DNA of 64,000 nucleotides from Rariloculus sp963665575. GTDB taxonomy: Bacteria; Pseudomonadota; Gammaproteobacteria; Steroidobacterales; Rariloculaceae. The DNA is taken from NCBI GenBank assembly GCA_963665575.2, contig CAXXDW010000003.1, forward strand, positions 620,001 to 684,000, written 5' to 3'. Numbering within the stretch: position 1 is the stretch's first letter; every line of letters starts with the position of its first letter. Under the pieces are notes generated by a model that saw only the letters and a program-made list of their open reading frames with translations, was not told the DNA's origin and did no database searches. Position numbers and translations under genes: made by a program. Positions 1 through 8,761 of this stretch are shown here, piece after piece.

Positions 1-145
1 GGTGCCGGTGCTCGAGTCGTGTGCTAAGTCTGGCGCCGTCGGAGAGCCGCGTAACCCAAACCGCAGCGGGGAGGCCCAGGCGGCCGAACCGCGCGCTGTC
101 CGGCACGAGGTCGCCTGCCATCACTGGCAACGGCTCGCTGCATGA
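1..145 (+). CDS. Peptide ABC transporter ATP-binding protein, C-terminal end (partial)
   Basis: This is the last 47 codons of a gene that starts before the window; the frame is open from base 2 to a TGA at 143-145. The tail contains HEVACHHW near the end, like the Cys/His-containing C-terminal extension of oligopeptide/dipeptide transporter ATPases of the OppD/DppD type. The stop overlaps the start of the next ATPase (ATGA at 142-145), the usual arrangement of a DppD-DppF pair. Only the tail is visible, so the assignment rests on context and the short terminal motif. Confidence 0.6.
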   Translation, partial: VPVLESCAKSGAVGEPRNPNRSGEAQAAEPRAVRHEVACHHWQRLAA

Positions 146-1215
146 ACGCGCCGTTGCTCGAAACGCAGGAAAGTCACTCCGTATCGGACCAAAGGCAAAC
201 GCCTGCCCCCCGCGCGAACGCGCCGCTGCTCGAAGTCCGCAACCTGACGAAGTTCTTTCCGGTCCGCGCCGGCGTGTTCCTTCGCAAGGTCGGCGACGTG
301 CACGCGGTCGACGACGTGTCGTTCACGCTCGACCGCGGCGAGACGCTCGGGCTCGTCGGCGAATCCGGCTGCGGCAAGAGTACGGTTGGCAAGACGATAC
401 TGAACTTGCTCCGGCCGACGGCGGGACAAGTGCTCTTCGAAGGGCGCGACCTCGGCACGCTTAGCCACGCCGAATGGCGCGCAGTGCGACGCGACATCCA
501 GATCGTCTTCCAGGACCCGATGGAATCGCTCAACGCGCGCCACACGGTGGGTCAGATCCTCGAGGAGCCGTTCGTCATCCACAAGCTCGGCACGCCGGAG
601 GAACGCAACGAGTGGGCGCAGGATTTGCTTGAACGTGTCGGGCTGCCGCGCAGCGCCGTGAGCCGGTTTCCGCATGAGTTTTCGGGGGGACAGCGGCAAC
701 GTATCGGCATCGCGCGGGCCATCGCTCTCAGGCCCAAGCTCATCATCTGCGACGAGGCCGTGTCCGCCCTCGATGTTTCGGTGCGGGCCCAGATCATTAA
801 CCTGCTGCTGGAGCTTCAGCGCGACATGGAACTCGCGCTGTTGTTCATTGCGCACGATCTGGCAGTCGTCCGGCACGTGTCGAACGAGGTCGCCGTCATG
901 TATCTCGGCCGGATCGTCGAGCGGGCACCGTCAAGCGACATCTATGAGCGGCCTTCACACCCCTACACGCAGGCGCTGGTGTCAGCGATACCGCTGCCCG
1001 ATCCAGATCGGGATCGGGATCGGGAACGAATCGTGCTTGAAGGAGACGTGCCGTCGCCAATTTCGCCGCCTACCGGGTGCCGGTTTCATACGCGGTGCAC
1101 ATATGCGTTGGAAGTGTGTGAGGCCAAGACTCCCGAGTGGGAGCCGGTTACCGAGCGGCAGCAGGTTGCGTGTCATCGGTGGAGGGAGTTACGGGGAGTG
1201 GATACGCAGCCTTGA
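142..1215 (+). CDS. dppF: Oligopeptide/dipeptide ABC transporter ATP-binding protein (DppF/OppF-like)
   Basis: A 357-residue cytoplasmic ATPase that would power uptake of peptides or related solutes with a partner ATPase and two permeases. Walker A GESGCGKST is at residues 73-81, the ABC signature SGGQRQR at 181-187, and Walker B IICDEAVSALD at 201-211, where the usual Pro after DE is Ala. The C-terminal oligopeptide-transporter extension with CRFHTRC is present. The start at 142 overlaps the preceding gene by four bases, which supports translational coupling. A run of three GATCGG units (1006-1023) encodes a DRDRDR stretch in the linker. The substrate cannot be told from sequence. Confidence 0.9.
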   Translation: MNAPLLETQESHSVSDQRQTPAPRANAPLLEVRNLTKFFPVRAGVFLRKVGDVHAVDDVSFTLDRGETLGLVGESGCGKSTVGKTILNLLRPTAGQVLFEGRDLGTLSHAEWRAVRRDIQIVFQDPMESLNARHTVGQILEEPFVIHKLGTPEERNEWAQDLLERVGLPRSAVSRFPHEFSGGQRQRIGIARAIALRPKLIICDEAVSALDVSVRAQIINLLLELQRDMELALLFIAHDLAVVRHVSNEVAVMYLGRIVERAPSSDIYERPSHPYTQALVSAIPLPDPDRDRDRERIVLEGDVPSPISPPTGCRFHTRCTYALEVCEAKTPEWEPVTERQQVACHRWRELRGVDTQP

Positions 1216-1288
1216 AACGAGCGCGCTTGGGCGCTGGTTGACAATTTCCGGGATGCCTGAATAAGCTGCCGCCGAAAAGGGAAGAGCT

Positions 1289-2674
1289 ATGGCCCAACAG
1301 AAGAGTTCCAACGTCCAAGAGAAGGAATTACCCCAGTTTCTGAGTCAAGGCGAACGCGCCAGGCTTTTTCCAACTGTCGCCAATACCAATCGTGAAAACC
1401 GACTGACGTCGATTTTCCTGGCGCTCTTGCCTCACATCCCGATCCTTGCCAAAGATCTATTCGCAACAGTGGGTCTGAGGATCGGTGAACGTGCGAAAGT
1501 CCAGTGTTGGACCGAGGTAGTTCCCATCCACGGTGAGCACCTCGATAAGCGCCCGGATGGGCTGATCATTGTCAAGATCGGCAAGCGAACCTGGAGCGCA
1601 CTTGTCGAAGCGAAGATAAGGAAAAGCCGGATCGAAGCGGAACAAATCGCAAAGTACCTTGAGGCAGCCCGGGACTCCAGCATCGACGCCGTCATCACAA
1701 TCTCCAACCAGTTCGTCGCCCGTGCCGATCACTCGCCCGTGAAGGTTCCGAAGACTCTCCTGAGAAGGACGGGCCTCTTCCACTGGTCTTGGACCTACAT
1801 CCAGACCCAGTGCGAAATTCTCTCGCGAGACATGATCGAAGACTCCGAACAGGCCTTCATGGTCGCTGAGTTCCTTCGTTTTCTCGACCACAAAGATACT
1901 GGCATTGAGCGTCTCACCTCGATGAGCCAAGGTTGGCGAAACCTGGTCCAGACTGTCGCCAACCAAGGAGCACTCAAGAAGAATGACCTGACGGTAGAGG
2001 ACTGCGTTGGTTATTGGCATCAGGAGGAACGCGACCTCTGCCTCCAGCTATCGCGCCACGTCGGTGCCAACGTACAAACGGTGATCGGACGAAAGTACGT
2101 CAACAATCAAGTCGCCCGCGTAAAGGACGGGATTTCTCGACTTGTCGACGAGAAGGTCCTGTCGTCAGCTTTCCGAATCCCTGATTGCGCTGCGGATCTG
2201 GAAGTATCGGCTCGCCTACGAGCCCGATCGGTGACGTATGGCATGAAACTGAAGGCGCCTCTCGACCGGAAGTCGACGCAGGCTCGGGTGAACTGGCTTT
2301 TGCGTATGCTGCGCGACGACGACCCGCGCTTGGTAATTCGAGCACATTGGCCCGGACACGCAAAGCCGACCGCCCAGCCCGTCAGCGAACTACGGAAAGA
2401 TCCCAAAGCGATTCAGACTGAAAGACCGGACGCTGCGCCGCACAGTTTCGAAGTACTTCTGATCGAAGATCTCGGAAGCGCCTTCGGTGGCAGGCGAGTA
2501 TTCATAGAGAGACTTGAGGAGAACATTTCTCAGTTCTACGATCTCGTGGGCCAAAACCTACGCGCTTGGCAAGCGCCACCGCGAAAACCAGTCAAGACTC
2601 GGGACGCATCTGATAACGCCGACAAGGAGTCGGCGGAATCAAGCACATTACCGTCGCCGGAGTTTTCACGTTAG
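1289..2674 (+). CDS. PD-(D/E)XK nuclease-like protein
   Basis: A 461-residue soluble protein of unnamed family. The N-terminal third carries a nuclease-like pattern: D90 (RPDG), then E107-A-K109 on the following strand, then Q119-x3-Y123. This matches the D...ExK...QxxxY core of PD-(D/E)XK nucleases of the RecB type. The remaining ~330 residues show no motif I recognise and end in a Ser/Asp/Glu-rich tail. It lies 94 bases upstream of an HNH nuclease gene on the same strand, and its codon use is less GC-biased than the neighbouring metabolic genes, which fits an acquired defence-type gene. The function is inferred from motif and context only. Confidence 0.6.
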   Translation: MAQQKSSNVQEKELPQFLSQGERARLFPTVANTNRENRLTSIFLALLPHIPILAKDLFATVGLRIGERAKVQCWTEVVPIHGEHLDKRPDGLIIVKIGKRTWSALVEAKIRKSRIEAEQIAKYLEAARDSSIDAVITISNQFVARADHSPVKVPKTLLRRTGLFHWSWTYIQTQCEILSRDMIEDSEQAFMVAEFLRFLDHKDTGIERLTSMSQGWRNLVQTVANQGALKKNDLTVEDCVGYWHQEERDLCLQLSRHVGANVQTVIGRKYVNNQVARVKDGISRLVDEKVLSSAFRIPDCAADLEVSARLRARSVTYGMKLKAPLDRKSTQARVNWLLRMLRDDDPRLVIRAHWPGHAKPTAQPVSELRKDPKAIQTERPDAAPHSFEVLLIEDLGSAFGGRRVFIERLEENISQFYDLVGQNLRAWQAPPRKPVKTRDASDNADKESAESSTLPSPEFSR

Positions 2675-2768
2675 CCGAAACGTGAATCGCCGCTTCAGAA
2701 TTTGTCTTTCTCAAGGCCGCGAGGGAAGTGGGGCATGAACTCAACTGCCGTGTCGGTAGCGCGGGCCC

Positions 2769-3650
2769 GTGTCAATGATTGACGCCGACGTTCGCCGTTC
2801 AGCCTTCGGCTGGCTTGCCGAACGGGTAGCAGAACGCGACGATGTCCTTTCGTGGAAGATCCTACAAGACGGCTTTGAGGTCGACGGCGTCAGGGTTCCC
2901 CTCGTCAGCATGCAGGGGATATTTAAGCCCAGGGTGTGCGAGTTGCCTCTCTCGATACGTACCGCGGTCGACGGACCGTATGATGACCGCGCAAGCGGTG
3001 ACGGATGCTTTCTCTACGCGTATCGGGGCACCGATCCCAATCATCGCGACAATGCTGGTCTCCGCGAACTCATGCAACGAAAGGTCCCGCTAATTTATTT
3101 GTTTGGCCTCGTTGCGGGGCGCTACCTCCCAGTATGGCCCGTATTCATAGTCGGAGACGACAGGGCTGGACTCACCTTCACGATTCAGCTCGACGATGCT
3201 GGCATATTCGACTTCGCGAAACTTTCGTCTCCGGTAGCGCCCGCGTCTAATGAAGTAAGGGAGGAACGACGCCGATACGCGACTCGGGAGGTAGAAGTGC
3301 GCCTTCACCAACGCTCATTTCGCGAGCGGGTTCTTCGCGCTTACCAGACCCAGTGCGCGATTTGCCGCCTGAGGCACCGTGAACTCCTCGACGCAGCGCA
3401 CATCGTAGGTGACAAGGAAGGCGGAGAACCAAACGTTCCAAACGGCCTTTCGCTTTGCAAGCTCCATCACGCAGCGTTTGACAAGTACTTCATCGGCGTT
3501 CGCCCCGACGGAATCATTGAGGTTCGACGTGACATACTGGTGGAACGAGACGGACCTATGCTGCTGCACAGGCAGCCTGAAGCAACTTCACCGAACGCGA
3601 ATCTACTAGTCCCAGAAGCAGCGCGAATAAGCCCGATCCAGACCTGCTGA
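2769..3650 (+). CDS. HNH endonuclease with N-terminal McrA/SBD-like domain
   Basis: A 293-residue protein (GTG start; ATG at 2775 is an alternative). The C-terminal half is a clear zinc-bound HNH module: C196-x2-C199, H211 (AAHI), N225 (PNGLSL), C230-x2-H233. The N-terminal ~150 residues, including YRGTDPNHRDN (85-95) and a PLIYLFGLVAGRYLPVWPVF segment, resemble as I recall the sulfur-binding domain of ScoMcrA/SprMcrA enzymes, which recognise phosphorothioate DNA before HNH cleavage. This similarity is from memory and should be checked. With the upstream PD-(D/E)XK-like gene it forms a possible restriction pair. No dnd or modification gene is visible here. Confidence 0.75.
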   Translation: MSMIDADVRRSAFGWLAERVAERDDVLSWKILQDGFEVDGVRVPLVSMQGIFKPRVCELPLSIRTAVDGPYDDRASGDGCFLYAYRGTDPNHRDNAGLRELMQRKVPLIYLFGLVAGRYLPVWPVFIVGDDRAGLTFTIQLDDAGIFDFAKLSSPVAPASNEVREERRRYATREVEVRLHQRSFRERVLRAYQTQCAICRLRHRELLDAAHIVGDKEGGEPNVPNGLSLCKLHHAAFDKYFIGVRPDGIIEVRRDILVERDGPMLLHRQPEATSPNANLLVPEAARISPIQTC

Positions 3651-3921
3651 ATTTGCGTTACACGCGCTTCCTGAGTACCTCGGCGGACAATGGTTTGTTC
3701 TCAGGCTAGTTCCGGGCCGCCACTCGAATTCGACAAAGCTGGTTACGCCCAGGCTGCGATCAAGAAACGTTCGAGCGCGGTTCCAATGACCTGCCCAATG
3801 TCTCCCGCGCTATCGTGAGCTGGCGGACTCGGCAATTCAGTTGGACGGCAGACTACGGCCGCCAATGGTATTCGATGTCAGGAGCCGATTCGGGTGAAGG
3901 GCTAGTTCCGAGCTCTACGGC
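3651..3921. other. Non-coding stretch before the IS remnant
   Basis: No credible gene is seen in these 271 bases. They contain one short copy (3704-3714) of the sequence that flanks the IS1380 fragment, which suggests they are also debris of insertion and deletion events. Confidence 0.5.
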
Positions 3922-3932
3922 GTGAAACTCAT
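3899..3932 (+). repeat. 34-bp direct repeat, left copy
   Basis: The 34 bases at 3899-3932 (GGGCTAGTTCCGAGC... to ...AACTCAT) recur exactly at 4404-4437. Together they bracket an IS1380-type transposase fragment. A shorter piece of the same sequence (GGCTAGTTCCG) also occurs at 3704-3714. Confidence 0.85.
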
Positions 3933-4197
3933 CAAGGAACAACAGCTCGAGTGGTGGCCCAACCAATACCGCGTGCTGCTCTCCGCCCTGGCCTATGTGC
4001 TGCTCGACACGATCCGCCGGATCGCCCTGGCCGACACCGAGCTGGCCCGCGCCTATGTCGGCACGATCCGGCTCAGGCTTCTGAAGATCGGCGCCGTGGT
4101 GCTGCGCAACACCCGGCGCGTGCAGCTATTGCTGTCCAGCAGCCATCCACATCAGGACCTGTTCCTCACCGCCGCGGTTCGGCTGAAGCCCGGATAA
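3922..4197 (+). mobile_element. IS1380-family transposase C-terminal fragment (remnant)
   Basis: The open frame here reads KLIKEQQL, then WWPNQYRVLLSALAYVLL, then LARAYVGTIRLRLLKIGA and VVLRNTRRV, which is the C-terminal end of IS1380-type DDE transposases. Everything upstream, including the catalytic core, is missing, and a short internal piece between IKEQQL and WWPNQ also appears deleted. The remaining ~90 residues cannot be active. The 200 bases after the stop are probably the right end of the old element, ending near CCGGGCTAG at 4402-4410. Confidence 0.8.
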
Positions 4198-4403
4198 CGG
4201 CGCTTCGGCGAACGCCGGCCACTCGGGCGGGTCCCGCCCACAGATCACCTCGCCCCAAGCCCGCAAAACCGCCTCAGCCTGCCGAAAAACGCCTCGGCTA
4301 ATCGCCTCGCGCGTGCCGGTCCCCTTGCCCGCAACCGAATCGGCACGAATCCCGCCCAAAACAGACGACGGGCTCCGGGACCCAGCGCACTCATGCAATA
4401 TCC

Positions 4404-4437
4404 GGGCTAGTTCCGAGCTCTACGGCGTGAAACTCAT
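4404..4437 (+). repeat. 34-bp direct repeat, right copy
   Basis: Exact second copy of 3899-3932. The copies lie 505 bp apart and enclose the transposase remnant. They are much longer than the short target duplications that IS1380 elements normally make. Confidence 0.85.
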
Positions 4438-4512
4438 GCTCTTCAAGGAAGTTGCGTGCGCGGGAATTCCGCTGCACCACCAAGAAGCGTCAACGGTAAG
4501 ACGCGAGAACCG

Positions 4513-5397
4513 TCAAGGCGCAGCACTGGTAAGCGGCGGCGAAGCGGTACTGTTGCCGACCGCGAAAATTCCGTCAAACCCGCGCGAGAGACCGTCGTCC
4601 AGCGCAATGCGTACGGTGGCTCCCTCCGCGGTACCTTCTCGTTCGTAAACACCGCACTCGTTGACTCGGCAGTTCCAAGCTTCGCCGCTTCCGGTGACAA
4701 CATTGAGCCGGATGGTCGACTCCTCGGGGAGATTCGCCGCCATAGGTATGAACGGCAGCAAGCCAGTTTCTGTACGTCTGCTTGTGCGCGCATGCACGCT
4801 ACCGGTAAGCACAACCGTCAGGTCGTAGTCTCCATTAGCTTCAGCTTCCAGTAGGGTTTCCGCCATTCTGGCTTCAAAAGGCGTTAGCGACTGCTCACCC
4901 TCCAACATGTATCCGCGAAAAGTGGTGACCGCCACTTCATGACCCGCGTCGCGAAGCAAGCGCAGTCGCTCCACGAGGTCCCACATCGCATTGCTGAGTC
5001 TGCCGTCCGGAAACTCGATATTGACCGGATCGAGCCAGCGGCTGTCGGTCAGCGCCGTTGTTCTGTCTGCCTGTGTGCCTTCGGATAGAAGGTACGCGTT
5101 GACTGCTGACTCGGACCAAACCATCAGTTCGAGTCCTACGAGTATTCGCATGCCGGAACTTGCAAGCGCACAAACAAGCTCGCCGAAAAGCGCGGGAGTT
5201 TGCTCCGTGCCATGCAGCTCCCCGATCACCAGGAAGCGCAAGTCGTCCAGTTGGCTGAGCGCTTCGTATCCCGGTGGTGGCTGTCATGCATCCCGCGCAA
5301 GTTGATCGGGCTGCTGGCCGTGGCTGGCTTGGCCACTAACGAGAGTGAAGGCACTAACCCAAGGAAGCAGTCGGGATTCTCGTGATAGCAAACGCAT
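4513..5397 (-). pseudogene. ChaN/TIKI-superfamily-like secreted protein, interrupted by in-frame TGA
   Basis: The main open part (4513-5241, TTG start possible) has an opening IGELHGTEQTP, a central LVGLELM segment and LTVVLTGSVHA, reminiscent of ChaN-like haem-binding/TIKI-superfamily domains. Directly upstream in the same frame a signal peptide begins at ATG 5397 (MRLLSRESRLL, then a hydrophobic run to QASHGQQ) and runs into a TGA at 5284-5286; the frame then continues as QPPPGYEALSQLDDL into the domain. The gene therefore looks like one exported protein of about 295 residues broken by one nonsense codon. Without the signal peptide the downstream part would stay in the cytoplasm. The family call is tentative. 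Confidence 0.55.
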
Positions 5398-5576
5398 GGG
5401 CCGCTCCTTGGTGCGGGTCGTTGCGTGGATCGTCGACTTGGACAGCCTGGCAGCGATTTGGAGTAGCTCAGTCATGTTGGAAGAGAAGGGGTTCGTCACG
5501 TTAGTCTACGAACTGCGTTGGAAGCTACAAGCCGACCCAGAACCAACGCTCGTCAATAGTCCCACGGGGTGCATCA

Positions 5577-5582
5577 AGGAGA
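5577..5582 (+). promoter_or_regulatory. Ribosome binding site for the cupin gene
   Basis: AAGGAG lies four bases before the ATG at 5587. It decides for this start over an in-frame ATG at 5569 and leaves a clean signal peptide at the N terminus. Confidence 0.7.
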
Positions 5583-5586
5583 TCGA

Positions 5587-6009
5587 ATGAATAGTCCAAT
5601 CAGGTTTACGGGGGTTGTGTTAGGTGTAGCGTTGTCGCTTGGCGTTGCCGCCCAGAGCGTTACTCCGCCGCAGGAGCGGTTGTTGAACAGGGCGGACATC
5701 GTGGCCGCCAACCCATTTGAGGGTGTCTACAGCAAGCGCCTGTACACGGACACAGTCTATATCACGATGGTGACGATGGAGGCTGGAGGCGCTTCAGGGA
5801 GACACAACCATCCCGACGAACAAACCATGCTGTTTCATACCGGCAGGGCGAGAGCGTTCGTGGGTGAAAACGAATACGTGGTCGGGCCGGACGACATACT
5901 GATCATCCCTGCCTACATTCCACATCATATCGAAGCCATCGAAAACTCGACCTGGACAGAGGTCCACGGACCCGGTTTCAACAACAGTCCACGGTGGGAG
6001 AACCCATAA
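5587..6009 (+). CDS. Exported single-domain cupin protein
   Basis: A 140-residue protein with an N-terminal signal peptide (hydrophobic segment ending near VAAQS) followed by one cupin beta-barrel. The cupin metal-binding pattern is visible: RHNHPDEQTMLFHTG in motif 1 and a PAYIPHHIE segment in motif 2. It probably acts in the periplasm; the ligand or reaction is unknown. It faces a bicupin gene on the opposite strand (6185-7180), so the two cupins converge. A good ribosome site precedes ATG 5587. Confidence 0.75.
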   Translation: MNSPIRFTGVVLGVALSLGVAAQSVTPPQERLLNRADIVAANPFEGVYSKRLYTDTVYITMVTMEAGGASGRHNHPDEQTMLFHTGRARAFVGENEYVVGPDDILIIPAYIPHHIEAIENSTWTEVHGPGFNNSPRWENP

Positions 6010-6184
6010 CCGAACGATGTTGCGAGCGGCCCAGCCGCTTGTGCACGGTCGTGCCATGGCGGTGTCTCCGGAGTCATCAGAAAGCCCGATCGGTTCCGCT
6101 CCATGAGCCGCGGCCGGTGGCTCGACGCTCCGACCGAATCCGCTCCGTTGCCCGGCCCGCAAACCGAGCGGAAACGCCGGGCCT

Positions 6185-7180
6185 CTAGAAGTTGATATCC
6201 GCGTCGTGAAAGTACCGGTTCATGACCTCCGGGTCGTTGAGCTCTTCTTCTGACATCGCCCGTCTGCGGAAGTAGTTGCGCTCGTAGCCGCCCGGCTCAT
6301 ACAGCATTACCGCGCGAACATCCTCGTTGCCGACGACCCGCATGGCGTGGTGGGCGCCGGGCGGAATGTAGACGAGCCCGCCGGGGCCGATCTGCTGCGT
6401 GTCGCCATCGACTCTCCACTCCATGACGCCCGACGTGACGAAGAACACTTCGCTGTGGAAATTATGGATGTGGCCGGCATCGGGAGCGATCGACTCCTAC
6501 CCAGTCGCCGCGAAGGTTTCCTGGATCAGGCTGAAGCGACCCTCCGTCTGTTCGGCGGTGAGCATGAACTCGGAGGTCATCGGGCCTCGGGAGTATGACT
6601 CGGCCGCATCGGCCTTGAAGAAGACATGTCCGGCACCGAGCTCGGAGCCTTCCGGGTTGATGTCGTTGGCGCGCATCAGTGCGCGCATGACTTCGGGGTC
6701 CTGGCGCTGTTCTTCCGTAAGCGCCTCGCGTCGAAAGTAGCCGCGCTCATAGCCGGCCGGTTCGTAGATCATCAGAGAGTGCACGTTCTCATCGCCGACA
6801 ATGCTCATGGCATGGAAGGCGTACGGCGGGATGTACACGAGATCGCCGGGGCCGAGCTGCGCGGTCTCACCGTTCACGGTCCATTCCATCTGACCGGAGA
6901 TGATGTAGAACGCCTCACTGTGGAAGTGATGCGCGTGACCGGAACTCGCGACTCCGGGTTCCCAGACCTCGTCAACCATGCTGTAGCGGCCTTCCGTCTG
7001 CTCGGCGGTGATGAGGAACGTAGTGGCCATGCCGCCGCGAGTGTGCGTCTCGGCCGAGGACGCATCGTGGAAGACATGCCTGGCCTTCGATCCGGACTCC
7101 TGGGCCAGGCCGGCGGCCGAAAAGCCCATCCCGAATAGAACCAGGGTCGACACGGAGATGGATGCACGAATAACGGCCAT
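6185..7180 (-). pseudogene. Exported bicupin protein, interrupted by in-frame TAG
   Basis: The 5' part (6497-7180) encodes a signal peptide (to GLAQES) and a complete cupin domain with HAHHFHSEAFYI and VYIPPYAFHAM, then the start of a second copy (GHVFFKADAAESYSRG). A TAG at 6497-6499 stops it after FAATG. The same frame continues past the stop as ESIAPDAGHIHNFHSEVFFV, then VYIPPGAHHAM and a YFRRR tail that mirrors the first domain. The intact gene would be a tandem bicupin of about 331 residues. One nonsense change separates the halves. Upstream, a DUF2306-like membrane gene ends three bases before the start, suggesting one transcript. Confidence 0.7.
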
Positions 7181-7183
7181 TTT

Positions 7184-7555
7184 CTACCTCACTTGGATGA
7201 CGCCCACCATGTGGCTGCGGTGGGCGGCCACGTTGCCGCGCCGGATGCTGTAGATGGCCGCCGGCACGCTGACGAGAACCAGCACGCTGAAAAGGTGAAT
7301 GAAACCGAAGTGGTCGAGAAGACGCGGACCCACTTCCGCAGGCATCGGGAGCGTAACCATCGCCGTGAAGAGAATCAGGGCAACGTATGCGCGGCCCAAC
7401 CGCTTGTGCACGGCCGTGCCCTTGAGCCGCAGGAGCAACCAGGCCCCGATGAGGAAGCATGGCACTACGGTGGCAAGGTGAATGTATGCGAGTGTCAGGT
7501 ACAACGTTGTATCGGCGCAGGCAAGGGTGCTGCTGCCTTCACGCGGTCTCGCCAA
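7184..7555 (-). CDS. DUF2306-like small membrane protein
   Basis: A protein of up to 123 residues with about four hydrophobic segments (TLAYIHLATVVPCFLIGAWL, AYVALILFTAMV, IHLFSVLVLVSV and a C-terminal stretch). The pattern KGTAVHKRLGRAYV and a late AAHRSHM resemble DUF2306 membrane proteins, whose function is unknown. The open frame starts inside the end of hicB, so the true start may be a later TTG; the family is often a little longer at the N terminus. It ends three bases before the bicupin start, so the two are probably cotranscribed. Confidence 0.55.
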   Translation of the reverse strand: MARPREGSSTLACADTTLYLTLAYIHLATVVPCFLIGAWLLLRLKGTAVHKRLGRAYVALILFTAMVTLPMPAEVGPRLLDHFGFIHLFSVLVLVSVPAAIYSIRRGNVAAHRSHMVGVIQVR

Positions 7556-7976
7556 CAGCCACGCTCACACGCTTGCCAAGGCGGTGCAAGGCGCCGTCGA
7601 TCTTTGCCGCTTGGGTGGCATGGTCCGGGTTCAGCATATGCCGTACCTCGCTCTCGGCCATGTCGAGATCGCGGGCAAAACGACGCTGTGATACGCCTGC
7701 TTCGCGGAAGGACTCATACAGGGCAGCTTTGAGAGCGATCGGTACCGGCGGAACCACCAGAAGCCGGCGCTTGCTCGCACAGGACGGTTCCGGCAGGGTC
7801 CTGCCTTCCCTCATGGTGGCAGCGATCAGTTCCCGTAACAGATCCCTGGCTTCAGACAGCGCCTCGTCGAGAGTTGCGGCGTCCGTTGCTCCCCACCCGA
7901 AATCGGGAAATGCGACCACATAGCGGCCATCCTCGTCGCGTGCGACTTCCGCAGGATAGTTGAAGGTGTCAGCCAT
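7539..7976 (-). CDS. hicB: HicB-family antitoxin
   Basis: A 145-residue antitoxin. The N-terminal ~60 residues are the HicB partial RNase-H-like fold (YPAEVARDEDGRYVVAFPD, then TLDEALSEARDLL). The C-terminal part is a helix-turn-helix (FREAGVSQRRFARDLDMAES), which would bind the operon's own promoter. It follows hicA with a 17-base gap on the same strand, so the order is toxin then antitoxin, as in many hicAB loci. It would neutralise the HicA mRNA interferase in the cytoplasm. Confidence 0.88.
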   Translation of the reverse strand: MADTFNYPAEVARDEDGRYVVAFPDFGWGATDAATLDEALSEARDLLRELIAATMREGRTLPEPSCASKRRLLVVPPVPIALKAALYESFREAGVSQRRFARDLDMAESEVRHMLNPDHATQAAKIDGALHRLGKRVSVAVGETA

Positions 7977-7993
7977 CGGTTGAGTTCTCCGGA

Positions 7994-8269
7994 TCAGCGC
8001 CGCTTCCGCCGTTGAGCCATCTGAAAATCCGCCCTTTCAATACCAAGATCGTCGAGCATTTTCGCGAGGAGCCCCTTGCCAATCTCCTGTTTCCGATCCT
8101 TCACGGTTGTCTTACGAGCGCCCACGTAGAGCGTTCCGTGGGAACCGGGTCCCGCCGACTCGTCGAAGTGTACCGACACCCCCCGAGCCTTGGCCCACTT
8201 GCCGACTCTTGCGATGAACTCCCGACCGTTCATGCCGACATCGTCTGGGTCGGCACCGGAAGGGATCAA
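7994..8269 (-). CDS. hicA: HicA-family toxin (mRNA interferase)
   Basis: A small dsRBD-like protein with the HicA core NGREFIARVGKWAKARGV, the catalytic-type His in GPGSHGTLYVG, and a KGLLAKMLDDLGI C-terminal helix. The longest frame starts at a TTG (8269), but the ATG at 8233 (MNGREF) fits the family start better and gives about 79 residues. Followed by hicB. The family cleaves mRNA to slow growth; here it may act in plasmid-like stabilisation or stress response. Confidence 0.87.
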   Translation of the reverse strand: MIPSGADPDDVGMNGREFIARVGKWAKARGVSVHFDESAGPGSHGTLYVGARKTTVKDRKQEIGKGLLAKMLDDLGIERADFQMAQRRKRR

Positions 8270-8761
8270 GGATAGTTACCGGTGTTTTTCTACGCAATCA
8301 GGGCAAGGATCGGGTCGCGTCTAATTTTGGTCTGAGGATTCCTTCGTTCGCTTCCTGTAGGGGCCTCGCGGGCCGGGCTTCGGAGCCCTAGCGTCGATCA
8401 AGCCGACGATCCAGTTTAGATTGTGCAGCGTATCTGAAAAGCCTGCCGCCATCGCGGGTGATCGCTTGTCATGGTTCCTCGCACGTGCAAAGGGGTAGCG
8501 CCGACCGCCTTCGCTGCCACGGCACTTGTCGCTATTGGAAATGTGTACGTCAACGTACAGTTCGTTGGCGAACGATATCCCAACATGCGCGACATCGCCA
8601 TGACACCGGGAATGGGTTGGCTAGAATCGCTCGCACTTATGCGAACCGATTCTCGAGTCTACGAAACGATGATGTAGGGTCAGTTGATTGACGCTGGAAA
8701 ATGAACCGCGGCGGATGGCCTGCTGCGAGGTGGGCCCGAACCGGCGCTCGACCTGGTTGGA
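8270..8761. other. Intergenic stretch without a supported gene
   Basis: About 490 bases between hicA and the next gene. Short open frames on the plus strand (for example 8471-8677) have no recognisable domain, ribosome site or neighbour logic. I see no RNA gene or clear repeat. The hicAB promoter should lie at its left end. Confidence 0.5.

Noticed and set aside
1006..1023. GATCGG microsatellite in dppF
   Set aside because: Only three units and within a flexible linker; not worth a separate system claim.
5284..5286. Selenocysteine at the in-frame TGA
   Set aside because: It lies in a low-complexity linker just after the signal peptide, with no redox motif and no visible SECIS-like hairpin; nonsense mutation is simpler.
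8471..8677. Small plus-strand open frame in the gap after hicA
   Set aside because: No ribosome site, no domain, no conserved neighbour; may be chance.
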